Source of the DNA: Lutibaculum baratangense AMV1
GTDB lineage: Bacteria > Pseudomonadota > Alphaproteobacteria > Rhizobiales > Tepidamorphaceae
Direction: 5' to 3'
Length of the DNA stretch: 64,000 nt
Assembly: GCF_000496075.1 (NCBI RefSeq)
Contig: NZ_AWXZ01000012.1
Span: 36,985-100,984, forward strand
The stretch's first letter is position 1; every line of letters begins with the position of its first letter. The position numbers and the translations under genes are program-made. Under the pieces are notes generated by a model. The model searched no databases. It saw only the letters and a program-made list of their open reading frames with translations, and was not told the DNA's origin. Shown piece after piece: positions 1 through 9,753 of the stretch.

Positions 1-738
1 ACCCTGCTCAAGACTTCCGGCATCAATCCCGTCGTCGTGCATGGCGGCGGCCCGCAGATCGGCCGCATGCTCGAGAAGCTCGGCATCCAGTCGGAGTTCC
101 GGGCGGGCCTGCGCGTGACCGACCGGGCGACGGTCGAGATCGTCGAGATGGTGCTCGCTGGCGGGATCAACAAGGAGATCGTCGCGGCGATCAACCGCGA
201 AGGCGGCAAGGCGGTCGGGCTGTGCGGCAAGGACGGCAACATGGTGTTCGTCCGCAAGGCGACGCGCAAGGTCGTCGATCCGAACTCCAACATCGAGAAG
301 GTCGTCGATCTCGGCTTCGTCGGCGAGCCGGAGCGGGTGAACCCCTCCGTCATCGACATGGTCTCGAAGGCCGACCTGATCCCGGTCATCGCCCCGGTCG
401 CGCCGGGCGACGACGGCGAGACGTACAACGTGAACGCCGACACCTTCGCGGGCGCGGTCGCCGGGGCGATGAACGCCAAGCGCCTCCTGTTCCTCACCGA
501 CGTGCCGGGCGTGCTCGACAAGGACAGGAACCTGATCTCGGAGCTGACCGTGGCGGAGGCGCGCCGCCTGATCGCCGACGGCACGATCTCCGGCGGCATG
601 ATCCCGAAGGTCGAGACCTGCATCGAGGCGCTCGATCGCGGCGTCGAGGGCGTCGTCATCCTCGACGGCAAGGTTTCCCACTGCGTACTCCTGGAGCTGT
701 TCACCGAACATGGCGTCGGCACACTCATCACGCGCTGA
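1..738 (+). CDS. argB: Acetylglutamate kinase, 5'-truncated by the window edge
   Basis: ArgB phosphorylates N-acetyl-L-glutamate with ATP, the second step of arginine biosynthesis, in the cytosol. The frame is open from base 1, so the true start lies outside the window and 245 C-terminal residues are visible. The amino acid kinase fold is recognisable: the glycine-rich GGGPQIG turn near the start of the fragment, the regulatory region containing ELQSE-like '[11 protein letters not shown]', and the late ATP-site segment with [12 protein letters not shown]. Length and C-terminus (ending HGVGTLITR) fit the family. The stop overlaps the next gene by 29 bases, which suggests translational coupling. 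Identification is firm; only the N-terminus is missing. Confidence 0.95.
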   Translation, partial: TLLKTSGINPVVVHGGGPQIGRMLEKLGIQSEFRAGLRVTDRATVEIVEMVLAGGINKEIVAAINREGGKAVGLCGKDGNMVFVRKATRKVVDPNSNIEKVVDLGFVGEPERVNPSVIDMVSKADLIPVIAPVAPGDDGETYNVNADTFAGAVAGAMNAKRLLFLTDVPGVLDKDRNLISELTVAEARRLIADGTISGGMIPKVETCIEALDRGVEGVVILDGKVSHCVLLELFTEHGVGTLITR

Positions 739-1456
739 GGATCCGCTCTCGCCGTTCGACACGGTCGAGAGCTGGGTCTTCGACCTCGACAACACGCTCT
801 ATCCCCCGCGCTCGAACCTGTTCCAGCAGGTCGACGACCGGATGGGCCGGTTCATCGCGGCGCTTCTCTCCTGCGACCGCGTGGAGGCGCGGCGGGTGCA
901 GAAGGACTATTACCGCCGCTACGGCACGACGCTGCGCGGGCTGATGAGCGAGCACGGCATCGACCCCCACGACTTCCTGGCCTTCGTCCACGACATCGAC
1001 CACTCGCCGATCGAGCCCGACCCCGCGCTCGGCTCGGCGCTGGCGCTCCTGCCGGGCCGCAAGTTCGTGCTGACGAACGGGTCGCGCAGCCACGCCGAGG
1101 CGGTGCTCGCGCGGCTGGGGATCGGCGAGCATTTCGAGGATCTCTTCGACATCATCGCCGCGGAGTTCGAGCCGAAGCCCGCGCGGCGGCCCTACGAGAG
1201 CTTCCTTTCGCGCCACGGCATCGAGCCGGCCCGCGCGGCGATGTTCGAGGACCTGCCGCGCAACCTCGAGGTGCCGCACGAGCTCGGCATGCTGACCGTG
1301 CTCGTCACCGGCGACGCGACCGAGACGGCGGGACACCGGGCGGACTGGGAACAGACGACCGGCGAAAGCTACGTCGACCACGTGACCGACGACCTCGCGC
1401 AGTTCCTGGTCAGCGTGTGCGAGAGGATCGGCACGGGCGCTCCCTCGCGCGATTGA
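710..1456 (+). CDS. HAD-superfamily pyrimidine 5'-nucleotidase (YjjG/Sdt1 type)
   Basis: A 248-residue haloacid dehalogenase-type phosphatase. Motif I is FDLDNTLYP, with the nucleophile and acid/base aspartates at residues 25 and 27. Motif II is VLTNGS, and motif IV is MFEDLPRN. The DNTLYP signature and the length match the pyrimidine 5'-nucleotidase subfamily, which dephosphorylates UMP/CMP-like nucleotides in the cytosol; the exact substrate cannot be read from sequence. The only ATG that keeps motif I is at 710, inside the 3' end of argB. This gene commonly sits between argB and dapD in rhizobial genomes, so the context supports it. Confidence 0.88.
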   Translation: MASAHSSRAEDPLSPFDTVESWVFDLDNTLYPPRSNLFQQVDDRMGRFIAALLSCDRVEARRVQKDYYRRYGTTLRGLMSEHGIDPHDFLAFVHDIDHSPIEPDPALGSALALLPGRKFVLTNGSRSHAEAVLARLGIGEHFEDLFDIIAAEFEPKPARRPYESFLSRHGIEPARAAMFEDLPRNLEVPHELGMLTVLVTGDATETAGHRADWEQTTGESYVDHVTDDLAQFLVSVCERIGTGAPSRD

Positions 1457-1521
1457 CTCCCCCCGCGCGCCGGATAAGGTCCGCCGCGACCGAAGTGACA
1501 CGCATGGGGACGACACAGCCT

Positions 1522-2364
1522 ATGGACGCATCAGCCATTCAGCAGACGATCGACGCCGCCTGGGAAAACCGGGCCGAGGTCTCGCCGGCCACCGAGGGCG
1601 AGGTGCGCGTCGCGGTGAACGAGGCGCTGCGCCTGCTCGACGCCGGCGAGGCCCGCGTCGCCGAGCCGCGGGACGGCGGCTGGGTCGTCAACCAGTGGCT
1701 GAAGAAGGCCGTCCTCCTCTCCTTCCGCCTCAACGACATGACCACCATCTCCGGCGGCCCCGGCGGCGCTAGGTGGTGGGACAAGGTGCCCTCGAAGTTC
1801 GACGGCTGGGGCGAGGACGAGTTCCGCCAGGCGGGCTTCCGCGCCGTTCCGAACTGCACCGTCCGCCGCTCCGCTTTCATCGCGAAGGGCGTGGTGCTGA
1901 TGCCGAGCTTCGTCAATGTCGGCGCCTATGTCGACGAGGGCACGATGATCGACACCTGGGCGACAGTCGGCTCCTGCGCGCAGATCGGCAGGGACTGCCA
2001 CATCTCCGGCGGCGCCGGCATCGGCGGCGTCCTCGAGCCGCTGCAGGCCGATCCCGTCATCATCGAGGACAATTGCTTCATCGGCGCGCGCTCCGAGGTC
2101 GCGGAGGGCGTGCGCGTGCGGCAGGGCTCCGTCCTGTCGATGGGCGTCTATCTCGGCGCCTCGACGAAGATCGTCGACCGCACGACCGGCGAGGTCTATC
2201 GCGGCGAGGTCCCGCCCTATTCGGTGGTCGTCCCCGGGACGCTGCCGGCGCAGGGAGCCGCCGGCGACGCGGCGGCGCCGAGCCTCTATTGCGCCGTCAT
2301 CGTGAAGCGGGTCGACGAGCAGACCCGCTCGAAGACCTCCATCAACGACCTTCTGCGCAACTGA
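1522..2364 (+). CDS. dapD: 2,3,4,5-tetrahydropyridine-2,6-dicarboxylate N-succinyltransferase
   Basis: DapD transfers succinyl from succinyl-CoA to tetrahydrodipicolinate in the succinylase branch of lysine/meso-diaminopimelate synthesis. The protein has 280 residues, the usual size. It has an N-terminal helical part, the segment [12 protein letters not shown], and a left-handed beta-helix built of hexapeptides (from [12 protein letters not shown] through [13 protein letters not shown]). It ends with [11 protein letters not shown], typical of alphaproteobacterial DapD. An in-frame ATG at 1504 would add six residues; neither start has a strong ribosome binding site. The downstream dapE completes two steps of the same pathway. 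Confidence 0.95.
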   Translation: MDASAIQQTIDAAWENRAEVSPATEGEVRVAVNEALRLLDAGEARVAEPRDGGWVVNQWLKKAVLLSFRLNDMTTISGGPGGARWWDKVPSKFDGWGEDEFRQAGFRAVPNCTVRRSAFIAKGVVLMPSFVNVGAYVDEGTMIDTWATVGSCAQIGRDCHISGGAGIGGVLEPLQADPVIIEDNCFIGARSEVAEGVRVRQGSVLSMGVYLGASTKIVDRTTGEVYRGEVPPYSVVVPGTLPAQGAAGDAAAPSLYCAVIVKRVDEQTRSKTSINDLLRN

Positions 2365-2403
2365 TGCGTTTCCTTCACGAGGACCGCCATCCGGTGGCCT
2401 CCA

Positions 2404-2835
2404 TTGCGCGGTGACGGCTTGAACGAACGCCCCACACCCCAGGACCATTCGCCGCCGCCGCCGAGCCGGAGCGCGGACCTGTCGGCCTTCGCCTGGCTCC
2501 TGTTCCGCCTCGACGGCCGGATCGGCCGGGAGGCCTACTGGCTCGGCCTCCTGCTCGTCTTCGCGATCTTCGGCATCGCGGGCGACCTTGTGGCCGCCGA
2601 CCTCGAGCCGGAGGCGGCGCTGAACGCGCTCCTTCCGCTCCTCCTCATCGGCATGTGGAGCCAGATCGCGCTGATGGCGAAGAGGTGCCACGACCGGAAC
2701 CTGTCCGGCTGGTTCGCGCTCATCAGCCTCATCCCGATCGTCGGCCTCGCCTGGTCGGTCATCATCGGCGTCCTGCCGGGCGACGCGGGGCCGAACCGCT
2801 TCGGCCCGGAAAGGGACGTGCGGCCGCCGCGCTGA
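2404..2835 (+). CDS. DUF805 family inner-membrane protein
   Basis: A small membrane protein of about 143 residues, starting at a TTG (2404, or 2419 as an alternative). After a proline-rich N-terminus (residues 10-22) it carries the DUF805 signature 'FRLDGRIGREAYWLG' followed by three hydrophobic segments (about 43-60, 75-92 and 105-125). The conserved KRCHDRNLSGWFAL motif lies between the second and third. The C-terminus is a short polar tail (GPNRFGPE), also typical of DUF805. The function of the family is unknown. It lies between dapD and dapE, as often seen in rhizobia, which by itself does not imply a role in lysine synthesis. Confidence 0.82.
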   Translation: MRGDGLNERPTPQDHSPPPPSRSADLSAFAWLLFRLDGRIGREAYWLGLLLVFAIFGIAGDLVAADLEPEAALNALLPLLLIGMWSQIALMAKRCHDRNLSGWFALISLIPIVGLAWSVIIGVLPGDAGPNRFGPERDVRPPR

Positions 2836-2916
2836 GGAGATCGGCCGTGACGGCCGCCGCGCACAGGAACGGCTCCGGCCGCATCCGGACCGGGCGCATC
2901 GGCCTCACACTTCGCG

Positions 2917-2945
2917 TTGACCGGCCGTTCGGGCGTGGCTAGATC
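2917..2945 (+). promoter_or_regulatory. Candidate sigma-70 promoter of dapE, giving a near-leaderless mRNA
   Basis: TTGACC (2917-2922), a 17-bp spacer and TAGATC (2940-2945) make a good housekeeping promoter. The dapE ATG lies only 7 bases after the -10 box, so transcription would begin at or next to the start codon. No Shine-Dalgarno sequence is visible before the ATG, which agrees with a leaderless transcript. Confidence 0.55.
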
Positions 2946-2951
2946 AACCAC

Positions 2952-4142
2952 ATGACCGACATCGCGAAGCTCGATCCGACCGACCCCCTCGCCCTCGCCG
3001 AGGCGCTGATCAAGTGCCCGAGCGTGACGCCCCAGGAGGGCGGCGCGCTCGCGCTGGTGGCGGACGTCCTGAAGGATCTGGGCTTCGTCAGCCAGCGCCT
3101 GACCTTCGCCGACGAGAACACCCCCGACGTCGAGAACCTCTTCTCGCGGCTGGGCACGAGAGGCCCGACGCTCTGCTTCGCGGGGCATACGGACGTGGTG
3201 CCGCCGGGCGACACGTCGCGCTGGACCCGGGATCCGTTCGCCGCCGAGGTCGCCGACGGACGGCTCTACGGCCGCGGCGCCGTCGACATGAAGGGCGCCG
3301 TCGCCTGCTTCATCGCCGCGACGGCACGCACGGTCGCCGCGCACGGCGCCCCGAAGGGCTCGATCGCCTTCCTCCTGACGGGCGACGAGGAAGGACCGGC
3401 GATCAACGGCACCCGCAAGGTCCTGGCCTGGATGAAGGAGCTCGGCGAGGAGATCGACCACTGCCTCGTGGGGGAGCCGACGAACGTCGCGGCGCTCGGC
3501 GACACGATCAAGATCGGGCGGCGCGGATCACTCTCCGGCACGATCGAGATCGTCGGCCGGCAGGGGCACGTCGCCTATCCCGAGCGCGCCGCCAATCCGT
3601 GCCGGGCGATGGTCGAGCTCCTGGCGCGGCTGATGCACGAGCGGCTCGACGACGGGAACCGGCACTTCCAGCCCTCGAACCTCGAGATCACGTCGATCGA
3701 CGTCGGGAATCCCACGCACAACATCATCCCGCCGCGGGCGCAGGCGAGCTTCAACATCCGCTTCAACGACCGCCACACCCCGAAGAGCCTCATGGCGCTG
3801 ATCGGGCGCCTCGTCGACGAGCGCGTCGACGGCACCCGGTTCAGGGCGAAGGTCACGTATGAGCCCAATCCCGGCGACTCCTTCCTGACGACCGCCGGCG
3901 GGTTCGTGGACGCGATGCGGGAGGCGGTGAAGGGCGCGACCGGCCACGAGCCGGAGCTCACGACGGGAGGCGGCACCTCCGACGCCCGCTTCATCAAGGA
4001 CCACTGCCCCGTGCTCGAGTTCGGGCTCGTCGGCGACACGATGCACCAGATCGACGAGAACGTGCCGGTCGCCGACCTCGAAACGCTCACGAGGATCTAC
4101 CAGCGTCTCATCCAAGGCTATTTCGCGCGTCTCGGCGGCTGA
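2952..4142 (+). CDS. dapE: Succinyl-diaminopimelate desuccinylase
   Basis: DapE is a dinuclear zinc M20 peptidase that hydrolyses N-succinyl-L,L-diaminopimelate to succinate and L,L-diaminopimelate for lysine and peptidoglycan. The product is 396 residues, slightly longer than the ~380 usual. The metal-binding site is intact: GHTDVVPPGD (His79, Asp81), RGAVDMKG (Asp112 bridging) and GDEEG (Glu146/147). A dimerisation domain follows (about residues 185-300), and the C-terminal GGTSDARF segment is present. It has its own promoter immediately upstream and little or no leader. The start is fixed by homology to the usual N-terminus (LALAEALIKCPSVTPQEGG). Confidence 0.96.
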   Translation: MTDIAKLDPTDPLALAEALIKCPSVTPQEGGALALVADVLKDLGFVSQRLTFADENTPDVENLFSRLGTRGPTLCFAGHTDVVPPGDTSRWTRDPFAAEVADGRLYGRGAVDMKGAVACFIAATARTVAAHGAPKGSIAFLLTGDEEGPAINGTRKVLAWMKELGEEIDHCLVGEPTNVAALGDTIKIGRRGSLSGTIEIVGRQGHVAYPERAANPCRAMVELLARLMHERLDDGNRHFQPSNLEITSIDVGNPTHNIIPPRAQASFNIRFNDRHTPKSLMALIGRLVDERVDGTRFRAKVTYEPNPGDSFLTTAGGFVDAMREAVKGATGHEPELTTGGGTSDARFIKDHCPVLEFGLVGDTMHQIDENVPVADLETLTRIYQRLIQGYFARLGG

Positions 4143-4156
4143 ACACCCGTGATCAC

Positions 4157-4747
4157 ATGCTGAACCCTTCGGAGGTCGCCACGGGAGTCTCGGCCGCGTG
4201 GCGCGTGTTCCTCGGGCGGCCGCACCCGCTCGACGGGCTCGACATGACGGTCGAGGGCTTCTGGCGGTCCTTTCTCGCGCCGCTCCTGGCGCTGCCGCTC
4301 TACGTCCTGCACGTCATGGCCGAGCACCGGCTGATCCTCGACATGCTGCCGGAAGGCGCGGCGATCGAGGAGGCGGTCTTCGCGCTGTCGCGCACCGTCG
4401 GCTTCCTCGCCGATCTCGCGGCGTTCCCGCTGCTGATGGCGTTTCTCGCGCGGCCGCTGGGGATCGGCAGGGCCTACGTGCCGCTCATCGTCATCTTCAA
4501 CTGGACGGCCCCGCTGATCGCGGTGCCCCTGTCGCTGCCCTCGATCCTGCTCGGCACGGGGATGCTCGGGCCCGAGCCCGCAACCCTCCTCCTGCTCGTC
4601 GCCCTCGTTCTCGCCATCGCCTGGCGCTACCGGGCGGCCAGGGCAGCCCTGGGTGGCCTGCCGGCCATGGCCGCGGGACTGGTGGCGCTCGACTTCCTCC
4701 TGTCGATCGTGCTCAGCCAAACGATCAGCAGGATCGCCGGCGTCTGA
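4157..4747 (+). CDS. Hypothetical multi-pass membrane protein
   Basis: I do not recognise a named family. The 196-residue product has about four hydrophobic stretches (roughly residues 38-56, 78-100, 107-130, 136-155, and a weaker one near 170-190), with a polar N-terminus and no signal peptide cleavage motif. It starts 14 bases after the dapE stop, so it is probably cotranscribed with dapE. It is convergent with truA, leaving 18 bases between them. Codon choice and GC3 look like the neighbours. A conserved transporter-like or assembly function is possible, but nothing in the sequence assigns one. Confidence 0.65.
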   Translation: MLNPSEVATGVSAAWRVFLGRPHPLDGLDMTVEGFWRSFLAPLLALPLYVLHVMAEHRLILDMLPEGAAIEEAVFALSRTVGFLADLAAFPLLMAFLARPLGIGRAYVPLIVIFNWTAPLIAVPLSLPSILLGTGMLGPEPATLLLLVALVLAIAWRYRAARAALGGLPAMAAGLVALDFLLSIVLSQTISRIAGV

Positions 4748-4765
4748 GCACCCGCAAGACCCGCC

Positions 4766-5503
4766 TCAATAGTCCACGCGCTCGAGATAGAGGCCGTCCG
4801 GTGGCGCGACGGGGCCGCAGGCCTTGCGGTCGCGCGCCCGGAGCGCCCGGCCCATCGCACCCGGCCCCCATTTCCCCTCGCCGACGAGCTTCAGCGAGCC
4901 GACCATCGAGCGCACCTGGTTGTGCAGGAACGACCGAGCGACCGCCTCGACCACGACGGTGTCGACCTCGCGGCGCACCGTGAGGCGCTCGAGCGTCTTC
5001 ACCGGCGACTTCGCCTGGCATTCCGTCGAGCGGAAGGTCGTGAAGTCGTGCAGGCCGACGATTTCCTGCGCCGCCTCGTCCATCGCATCGGCGTCGAGCG
5101 GGCGGGCGACGTGCCAGACGCGGTGCCGCTCGAGCGCCGGATGGGCGCGCCGGTTGAGGATCAGGTAGCGGTAGGCCCGCATCGTGGCGCTGAACCGCGC
5201 GTCGAAATCGTCCGCGACCGCCTCGGCCTTCAGCACCGCGACCGGCTCTGGCCGCAGATGGGCGTTCGCGGCGTCGCGTATCGTGTCCTCCGGCCAGGCG
5301 CGCGAGAGGTCGATATGGGCGACCTGGCCCGTGGCGTGGACCCCGGCATCGGTGCGGCCGGCGCCGTTGACGCGGATCTCCTCGCCGGAGAAGCGGAAGA
5401 CCGCCTCCTCGAGCGCCTGCTGCACGCTGCGGCCGTTCGCCTGACGCTGCCAGCCGACGAAGGGCGTGCCGTCATATTCGATGGTCAGCCTGTAGCGCGG
5501 CAT
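4766..5503 (-). CDS. truA: tRNA pseudouridine(38-40) synthase
   Basis: TruA isomerises uridines 38-40 in the anticodon arm of many tRNAs. The start at 5503 gives 245 residues ([18 protein letters not shown]), the normal length. The frame stays open further upstream, but that extension would run through fmt. The catalytic aspartate is Asp52 in [14 protein letters not shown]. The second-half motifs [15 protein letters not shown] and [11 protein letters not shown] are present, and the protein ends with YLERVDY. It starts 8 bases downstream of the fmt stop, as the last gene of a def-fmt-truA cluster. Confidence 0.96.
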   Translation of the reverse strand: MPRYRLTIEYDGTPFVGWQRQANGRSVQQALEEAVFRFSGEEIRVNGAGRTDAGVHATGQVAHIDLSRAWPEDTIRDAANAHLRPEPVAVLKAEAVADDFDARFSATMRAYRYLILNRRAHPALERHRVWHVARPLDADAMDEAAQEIVGLHDFTTFRSTECQAKSPVKTLERLTVRREVDTVVVEAVARSFLHNQVRSMVGSLKLVGEGKWGPGAMGRALRARDRKACGPVAPPDGLYLERVDY

Positions 5504-5511
5504 CGGCGGGA

Positions 5512-6429
5512 TCAGCCGAGGAGGTCGCCGGGGGCGATCCTGCGGCCGCGGGCGAAATCGGCGAAGGCCATCGGCTTGCCGCCGGCCGGCTGCACCTGCA
5601 GGAGGCGCACGGCACCCTCGCGGCACGCAACGTTGCCGTCGTCGTCGAGGATCATGCCGGCCTCGCCGAAGCCCTCGCCCCGCGTCGAGCGCAGCACCTT
5701 CACGCGCTCGCCCGCGACCTCGAACCAGGCGCCGGGAAACGGCGAGAGGCCCCGAATGTGGTCGTGGACCTCGGCGGCCGGCCGCGCCCAGTCGATGCGC
5801 GCCTCCGATTTCTCGATCTTGCGCGCGTAGGTCACGCCCTCGCCGGACTGCGGCGTCTCGCCGAGCGACCCGCGCGAGAGGGCGGCGAGCGCCCGGCCCA
5901 TCAGATTGGCGCCGAGGCGCGAGAGCCGGTCGTGCAGCTCGCCGGCCGTCTCGTCGGCGCCGATCTCGACCACCTCCTCGAGGCAGACGGGGCCGGTGTC
6001 GAGCCCCTCCTCCATGCGCATCGCCGCCACCGCCGTCTGCCGGTCGCCCGCCATGATGGCACGCTGGATCGGGGCGGCGCCGCGCCAGCGCGGCAGCTTG
6101 GAGGCGTGCAGGTTGAGGCAGCCTTCCGCCGGCGCCTCGAGAACGGCCTTCGGCAGGATCAGCCCGTAGGCGACGACCACCGCGACGTCTGCATCGAGTT
6201 CGCGGAACGCCTCGACCTCGGCCTCATCCCTGAAGTTCAACGGCGTGCGCACGGGAAGCCCGACCTTCGCCGCGGCCTCGGCGACCGGACTCTGCCGCTC
6301 GGACATGCCGCGGCCGGCCTTGCGGGGAGGCTGGGTGTACACGGCCACGACCTCGTGGCCGTGCCCGACGATCTCCATCAGCGTCGGCACGGCGAAATCG
6401 GGCGTGCCCATGAAGACGACGCGGAGCAT
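5512..6429 (-). CDS. fmt: Methionyl-tRNA formyltransferase
   Basis: Fmt formylates the initiator Met-tRNA using 10-formyltetrahydrofolate. The protein has 305 residues. The N-terminal catalytic Rossmann domain starts [15 protein letters not shown]. The catalytic triad is visible as Asn106 and His108 in [17 protein letters not shown] and Asp144 in EGLDTGPV. The C-terminal OB-fold domain spans roughly 210-305, with [10 protein letters not shown]. It is flanked by def upstream (28 bases) and truA downstream (8 bases), an order common in Hyphomicrobiales, and def and fmt act on the same formyl group. Confidence 0.96.
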   Translation of the reverse strand: MLRVVFMGTPDFAVPTLMEIVGHGHEVVAVYTQPPRKAGRGMSERQSPVAEAAAKVGLPVRTPLNFRDEAEVEAFRELDADVAVVVAYGLILPKAVLEAPAEGCLNLHASKLPRWRGAAPIQRAIMAGDRQTAVAAMRMEEGLDTGPVCLEEVVEIGADETAGELHDRLSRLGANLMGRALAALSRGSLGETPQSGEGVTYARKIEKSEARIDWARPAAEVHDHIRGLSPFPGAWFEVAGERVKVLRSTRGEGFGEAGMILDDDGNVACREGAVRLLQVQPAGGKPMAFADFARGRRIAPGDLLG

Positions 6430-6457
6430 CGGATGCCTTCCCTGCAGAGAGTGCCGA

Positions 6458-6985
6458 TCAGCCGGCGAGGCGCGTTCCGTCGCGGCGCGCCTGCTTGGCG
6501 AACTTCTTCGTCACGCGGTCGCGCTTCAGCTTCGAGATGTGGTCGATGAAGAGGACGCCGTTCAGGTGGTCGACCTCGTGCTGGACGCAGGTGGCGAGGA
6601 GGCCGTCGCACTCGAGCTCCTGCTCGCGTCCCTCGCGGTCGAGGAACCTGACGCGGCAGCGGGCCGGGCGCTCGACCTCCTCGTAATATTCGGGGATCGA
6701 CAGGCACCCCTCCTCGTAGACGGAGGTCTCCTCGGAGGTCCAGGTGATCTCGGGATTGACGAGGAACAAGGGCCGCGGCTCCTCCTCTTCCTTCGCGAGG
6801 TCGATCACCACGAGCCGCTTCGGTATGCCCACCTGGATCGCCGCCAGCCCGATGCCCGGCGCGTCGTACATCGTCTCGAGCATGTCGTCGAGGAGGCACC
6901 GCACTTCGTCGTCGACCGCCTCGACCGGCTCGCATGTCGCGCGGAGGCGCGGGTCTGGCAGGATCACGAGGTCGCGGACGGTCAT
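6458..6985 (-). CDS. def: Peptide deformylase
   Basis: Def removes the N-formyl group from nascent proteins. The 175-residue sequence has all three family motifs: GIGLAAIQ (residues 44-51), EGCLS (92-96, metal ligand Cys94) and QHEVDH (135-140, metal ligands His136 and His140, catalytic Glu137). The C-terminal helix is basic. The first ATG (6985) gives the canonical N-terminus [13 protein letters not shown]. It is the first gene of the def-fmt-truA cluster. The rmuC promoter region lies divergently upstream. Confidence 0.97.
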   Translation of the reverse strand: MTVRDLVILPDPRLRATCEPVEAVDDEVRCLLDDMLETMYDAPGIGLAAIQVGIPKRLVVIDLAKEEEEPRPLFLVNPEITWTSEETSVYEEGCLSIPEYYEEVERPARCRVRFLDREGREQELECDGLLATCVQHEVDHLNGVLFIDHISKLKRDRVTKKFAKQARRDGTRLAG

Positions 6986-7132
6986 GGCGGGCGGGTCTTC
7001 TTGCGGCGATGCGGGGGACTGACCTCCAGATAGGAGATGGCGCGGCGGGGGTCAACGCGAAGTCGGGGCGCCGCCTTCCGCCAGGCCGCGCCTTGATCTC
7101 CGGTTAACCAAGAATCGCCTAGCGTCCGACGC

Positions 7133-8269
7133 ATGGACGACACGCTCTTCACGATCGGCGGTCATGGTGTGACGTGGGCACAGGCGCTCGGCGGTGCCGT
7201 CGCGCTCTTTGTTCTGCTCGTCATTCTGCTTCGCCGCCGCGGCGCGCGCGAGGCGGCCCGCCACGACGAGGAGATCGCCCACCGCCTCTCGGAGATGGCG
7301 CGCGCGCAGGCGGAGATGACGGGGCGGATGCAGTCGATGGCCGAGGTCTTCGCGAACCGGCATTCCGATCTCGCCCGCGCGCTGACGGAGCGGCTCGACG
7401 GCTTCGGGCACCGCCTCAACCAGTCGATGACGAGCCAGGCGCGGGCGACGCATGACAGCCTGACGCGGCTGAACGAGCGCCTGGCGGTGATCGACACGGC
7501 GCAGAAGAACATCACCGAGCTCTCGCGCGACGTCGTGGGCTTGCAGGAGATCCTCGCGAACAAGCAGACGCGCGGCGCCTTCGGCCAGGGCCGCATGGAG
7601 GCGATCGTCGCCGACGGCCTGCCGCAGGGCGGATACGACTTCCAGGCGACGCTGTCGAACGGCAGGCGGCCGGACTGCGTCGTGCGGCTGCCGAACGCGC
7701 CGTGCCTCGTGATCGACGCGAAGTTCCCGCTCGAAGCCTTCACCGCCTACCGCGACGCGGGCGGCCCCGAGGCGCGGAAGGCGGCGGCGCAGCGCCTCAG
7801 GGCCGACGTCCTGAAGCACGTCGGCGACATCGCCGAGCGGTATTTCATCCCCGGCGAGACGCAGGACACGGCGATCATGTTCGTGCCGTCGGAATCGGTC
7901 TATGCCGACCTCCACGAGCATTTCGAGGACGTCGTGCAGCGGGCGAACCGCCAGCGCATCATCGTCGTGGGCCCGAGCCTCCTCATGCTGTCGATCGGGC
8001 TCGTGCAGGCGATCCTGCGCGACCACCGGATGCGCGAGCAGGCGCACGTCATCCACAAGGAGGTGACGCTGCTCGCCGAAGACGTCGGCCGCCTCGGCGA
8101 CCGGGTCGGCAAGCTGAAGAGCCACCACGACCAGGCGGGGCGGGACATCGACCAGATCCTGACCTCCGTCGACAAGATCCAGAAGCGCGGCGCGAAGATC
8201 GAGGAACTCGATTTCGCCGCAGAGGACGACCAGTCTCGCGCGCAGCCTCGGCTGATGGCCGGCGCATGA
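7133..8269 (+). CDS. rmuC: DNA recombination protein RmuC family
   Basis: A 378-residue RmuC homologue. Residues about 14-34 form a single N-terminal transmembrane helix, followed by RRRGAREAARH as a positive anchor. Residues 40-120 form a helical, probably coiled-coil stretch. The RmuC core (about 130-345) contains the conserved CLVIDAKFPLEAF, a PD-(D/E)xK-like acidic/lysine segment, and PSESVYADLHEHF. Family members limit inversions at short inverted repeats and behave as nuclease-like membrane-tethered factors; the molecular activity of this copy is inferred. It is divergent from def, and the spacing leaves room for two promoters. No clear Shine-Dalgarno sequence precedes the ATG. Confidence 0.9.
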   Translation: MDDTLFTIGGHGVTWAQALGGAVALFVLLVILLRRRGAREAARHDEEIAHRLSEMARAQAEMTGRMQSMAEVFANRHSDLARALTERLDGFGHRLNQSMTSQARATHDSLTRLNERLAVIDTAQKNITELSRDVVGLQEILANKQTRGAFGQGRMEAIVADGLPQGGYDFQATLSNGRRPDCVVRLPNAPCLVIDAKFPLEAFTAYRDAGGPEARKAAAQRLRADVLKHVGDIAERYFIPGETQDTAIMFVPSESVYADLHEHFEDVVQRANRQRIIVVGPSLLMLSIGLVQAILRDHRMREQAHVIHKEVTLLAEDVGRLGDRVGKLKSHHDQAGRDIDQILTSVDKIQKRGAKIEELDFAAEDDQSRAQPRLMAGA

Positions 8270-8293
8270 GGCGAAGTGGCAAGCGGAGCCAAG

Positions 8294-9682
8294 ATGACCA
8301 CCGGTGAACTGACCGAAGCCCCCCTCGGCCGGCGGGAGCGGTTCGCCGCGGCCCTGAAGGTGTTCCTTCAGCCGCGCGTCCTGATCGTCCTGTTCCTCGG
8401 CTTCGCCTCGGGCCTGCCGCTCGCGCTGTCGGGCTCGACGCTGGCGCTCCGGATGGCCGACCAGGGGGTCGATCTCGGCACGATCGGCCTCTTCTCCCTC
8501 GTCGGCATCCCCTACACGATCAAGTTCCTCTGGGCGCCGATCGTCGACGCGACGAACGTGCCGGTGCTGACCCGCCTTCTCGGGCGGCGGCGCGGCTGGC
8601 TGATCCTGTCGCAGCTCCTGCTGATCGCCGCGGTCGTCTATCTCGGCTCACTCGACCCCACGATCATGCCGTGGGCAGTCGCCTTCGGCGCGCTCCTCGT
8701 CGCCATCGCCTCGGCGACGCAGGACATCGTGATCGACGCCTTCCGCGTGGAGAGCCTGCCGGACGAGGAGCAGGCGGCCGGCATGGCGTGGTTCGTCTCG
8801 GCCTACCGGGTCGGCATGCTCGTCTCCACGGCGGGCGCGGCCCTCGCCGTCAGCTACCTGCAGGCAAACGGCTTCGAGCTCGGCGCGGCCTGGGGCTGGG
8901 CCTATGCGGCAATGGCGGGCTTCGTGCTCGTTGGCATGATCACGACGCTGCTCGCGACCGAGCCCGGCCGCGACGGGCGCACCGACCAGACGCATCTCGG
9001 CGAGGAGCACGCGCCGAAGCAGAACCCGGTGATGCGCGTGGCGGTGACGGCCTACGCCGCCTTCCACGAGTTCCTGACGCGGCGCGACGCGATCGCGATC
9101 CTGATCTTCGTCGTGCTCTATAAGTTCTGCGATGCCTTCGCGGGCGTGATGACGGCCCCCTTCGTCCTCGACATCGGCTTCTCGAAGGCTGCCTATGCCG
9201 GCATCGTGAAGGGCGTCGGCTTCGGCGCCGTGCTCGTCGGCGGGTTCGTCGGCGGCGCGATGGCACGTGCGATGCCGATGTACACCGCCCTGATGATCGC
9301 CGGGGTGCTGCAGATGGCCTCGAATCTCGTCTTCTCGTGGCAGGCGCTGATCGGACCGGAGCTCTGGGCGCTGTCGGTGACGATCGCGGTCGAGAACTTC
9401 ACCGGCGGCATCGGCACGGTGATCTTCGTCGCCTACATCTCGAGCCTGTGCACCGACGCCCGCCACACCGCGACGCAGTATGCGCTTCTCGCAGCCCTCG
9501 CCGCCGTCGGGCGAACGGTGCTCGCCGCCACCGCCGGCTACGCGGCCGAGGCGATCGGCTGGGTCTCGTTCTTCGCCATCACGGCGGTCGCGGCGCTGCC
9601 CGGCCTCGCGCTCCTCTGGTGGCTCGGCACGCGCGGCCACTTCAAGCCGAAGAGCGAGCCCGGCGAGGTGGCGACCGCCTGA
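8294..9682 (+). CDS. AmpG-like major facilitator superfamily permease
   Basis: The 462-residue product has about 12-14 hydrophobic segments. The N-terminal region FLQPRVLIVLFLGFASGLPLALSGSTL and the loop PYTIKFLWAPIVD are characteristic of the AmpG group, which imports anhydro-muropeptides for peptidoglycan recycling and beta-lactamase induction. The TQDIVIDAFRVE motif in the middle is also typical. The start at 8294 is chosen because GGAG lies six bases upstream; a GTG at 8276 is an alternative. It follows rmuC by about 24 bases and may be cotranscribed with it. A strong hairpin sits just after its stop. No ampC or ampR lies nearby, so the substrate is inferred from family. Confidence 0.85.
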   Translation: MTTGELTEAPLGRRERFAAALKVFLQPRVLIVLFLGFASGLPLALSGSTLALRMADQGVDLGTIGLFSLVGIPYTIKFLWAPIVDATNVPVLTRLLGRRRGWLILSQLLLIAAVVYLGSLDPTIMPWAVAFGALLVAIASATQDIVIDAFRVESLPDEEQAAGMAWFVSAYRVGMLVSTAGAALAVSYLQANGFELGAAWGWAYAAMAGFVLVGMITTLLATEPGRDGRTDQTHLGEEHAPKQNPVMRVAVTAYAAFHEFLTRRDAIAILIFVVLYKFCDAFAGVMTAPFVLDIGFSKAAYAGIVKGVGFGAVLVGGFVGGAMARAMPMYTALMIAGVLQMASNLVFSWQALIGPELWALSVTIAVENFTGGIGTVIFVAYISSLCTDARHTATQYALLAALAAVGRTVLAATAGYAAEAIGWVSFFAITAVAALPGLALLWWLGTRGHFKPKSEPGEVATA

Positions 9683-9690
9683 CACGAAAC

Positions 9691-9721
9691 CGCCTCCAGG
9701 GGCCTGCCACCCCTGGAGGCG
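9691..9721. terminator. Strong hairpin after the AmpG-like gene
   Basis: A perfect 12-bp inverted repeat (CGCCTCCAGGGG paired with CCCCTGGAGGCG) closes a 7-base loop. It begins 8 bases after the permease stop. No run of T follows, so it would be a non-canonical or RNA-stabilising terminator for the plus-strand transcript. Confidence 0.6.
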
Positions 9722-9753
9722 TCATCGACCTTCGGGCCGTTTCCTAAGAGCAC

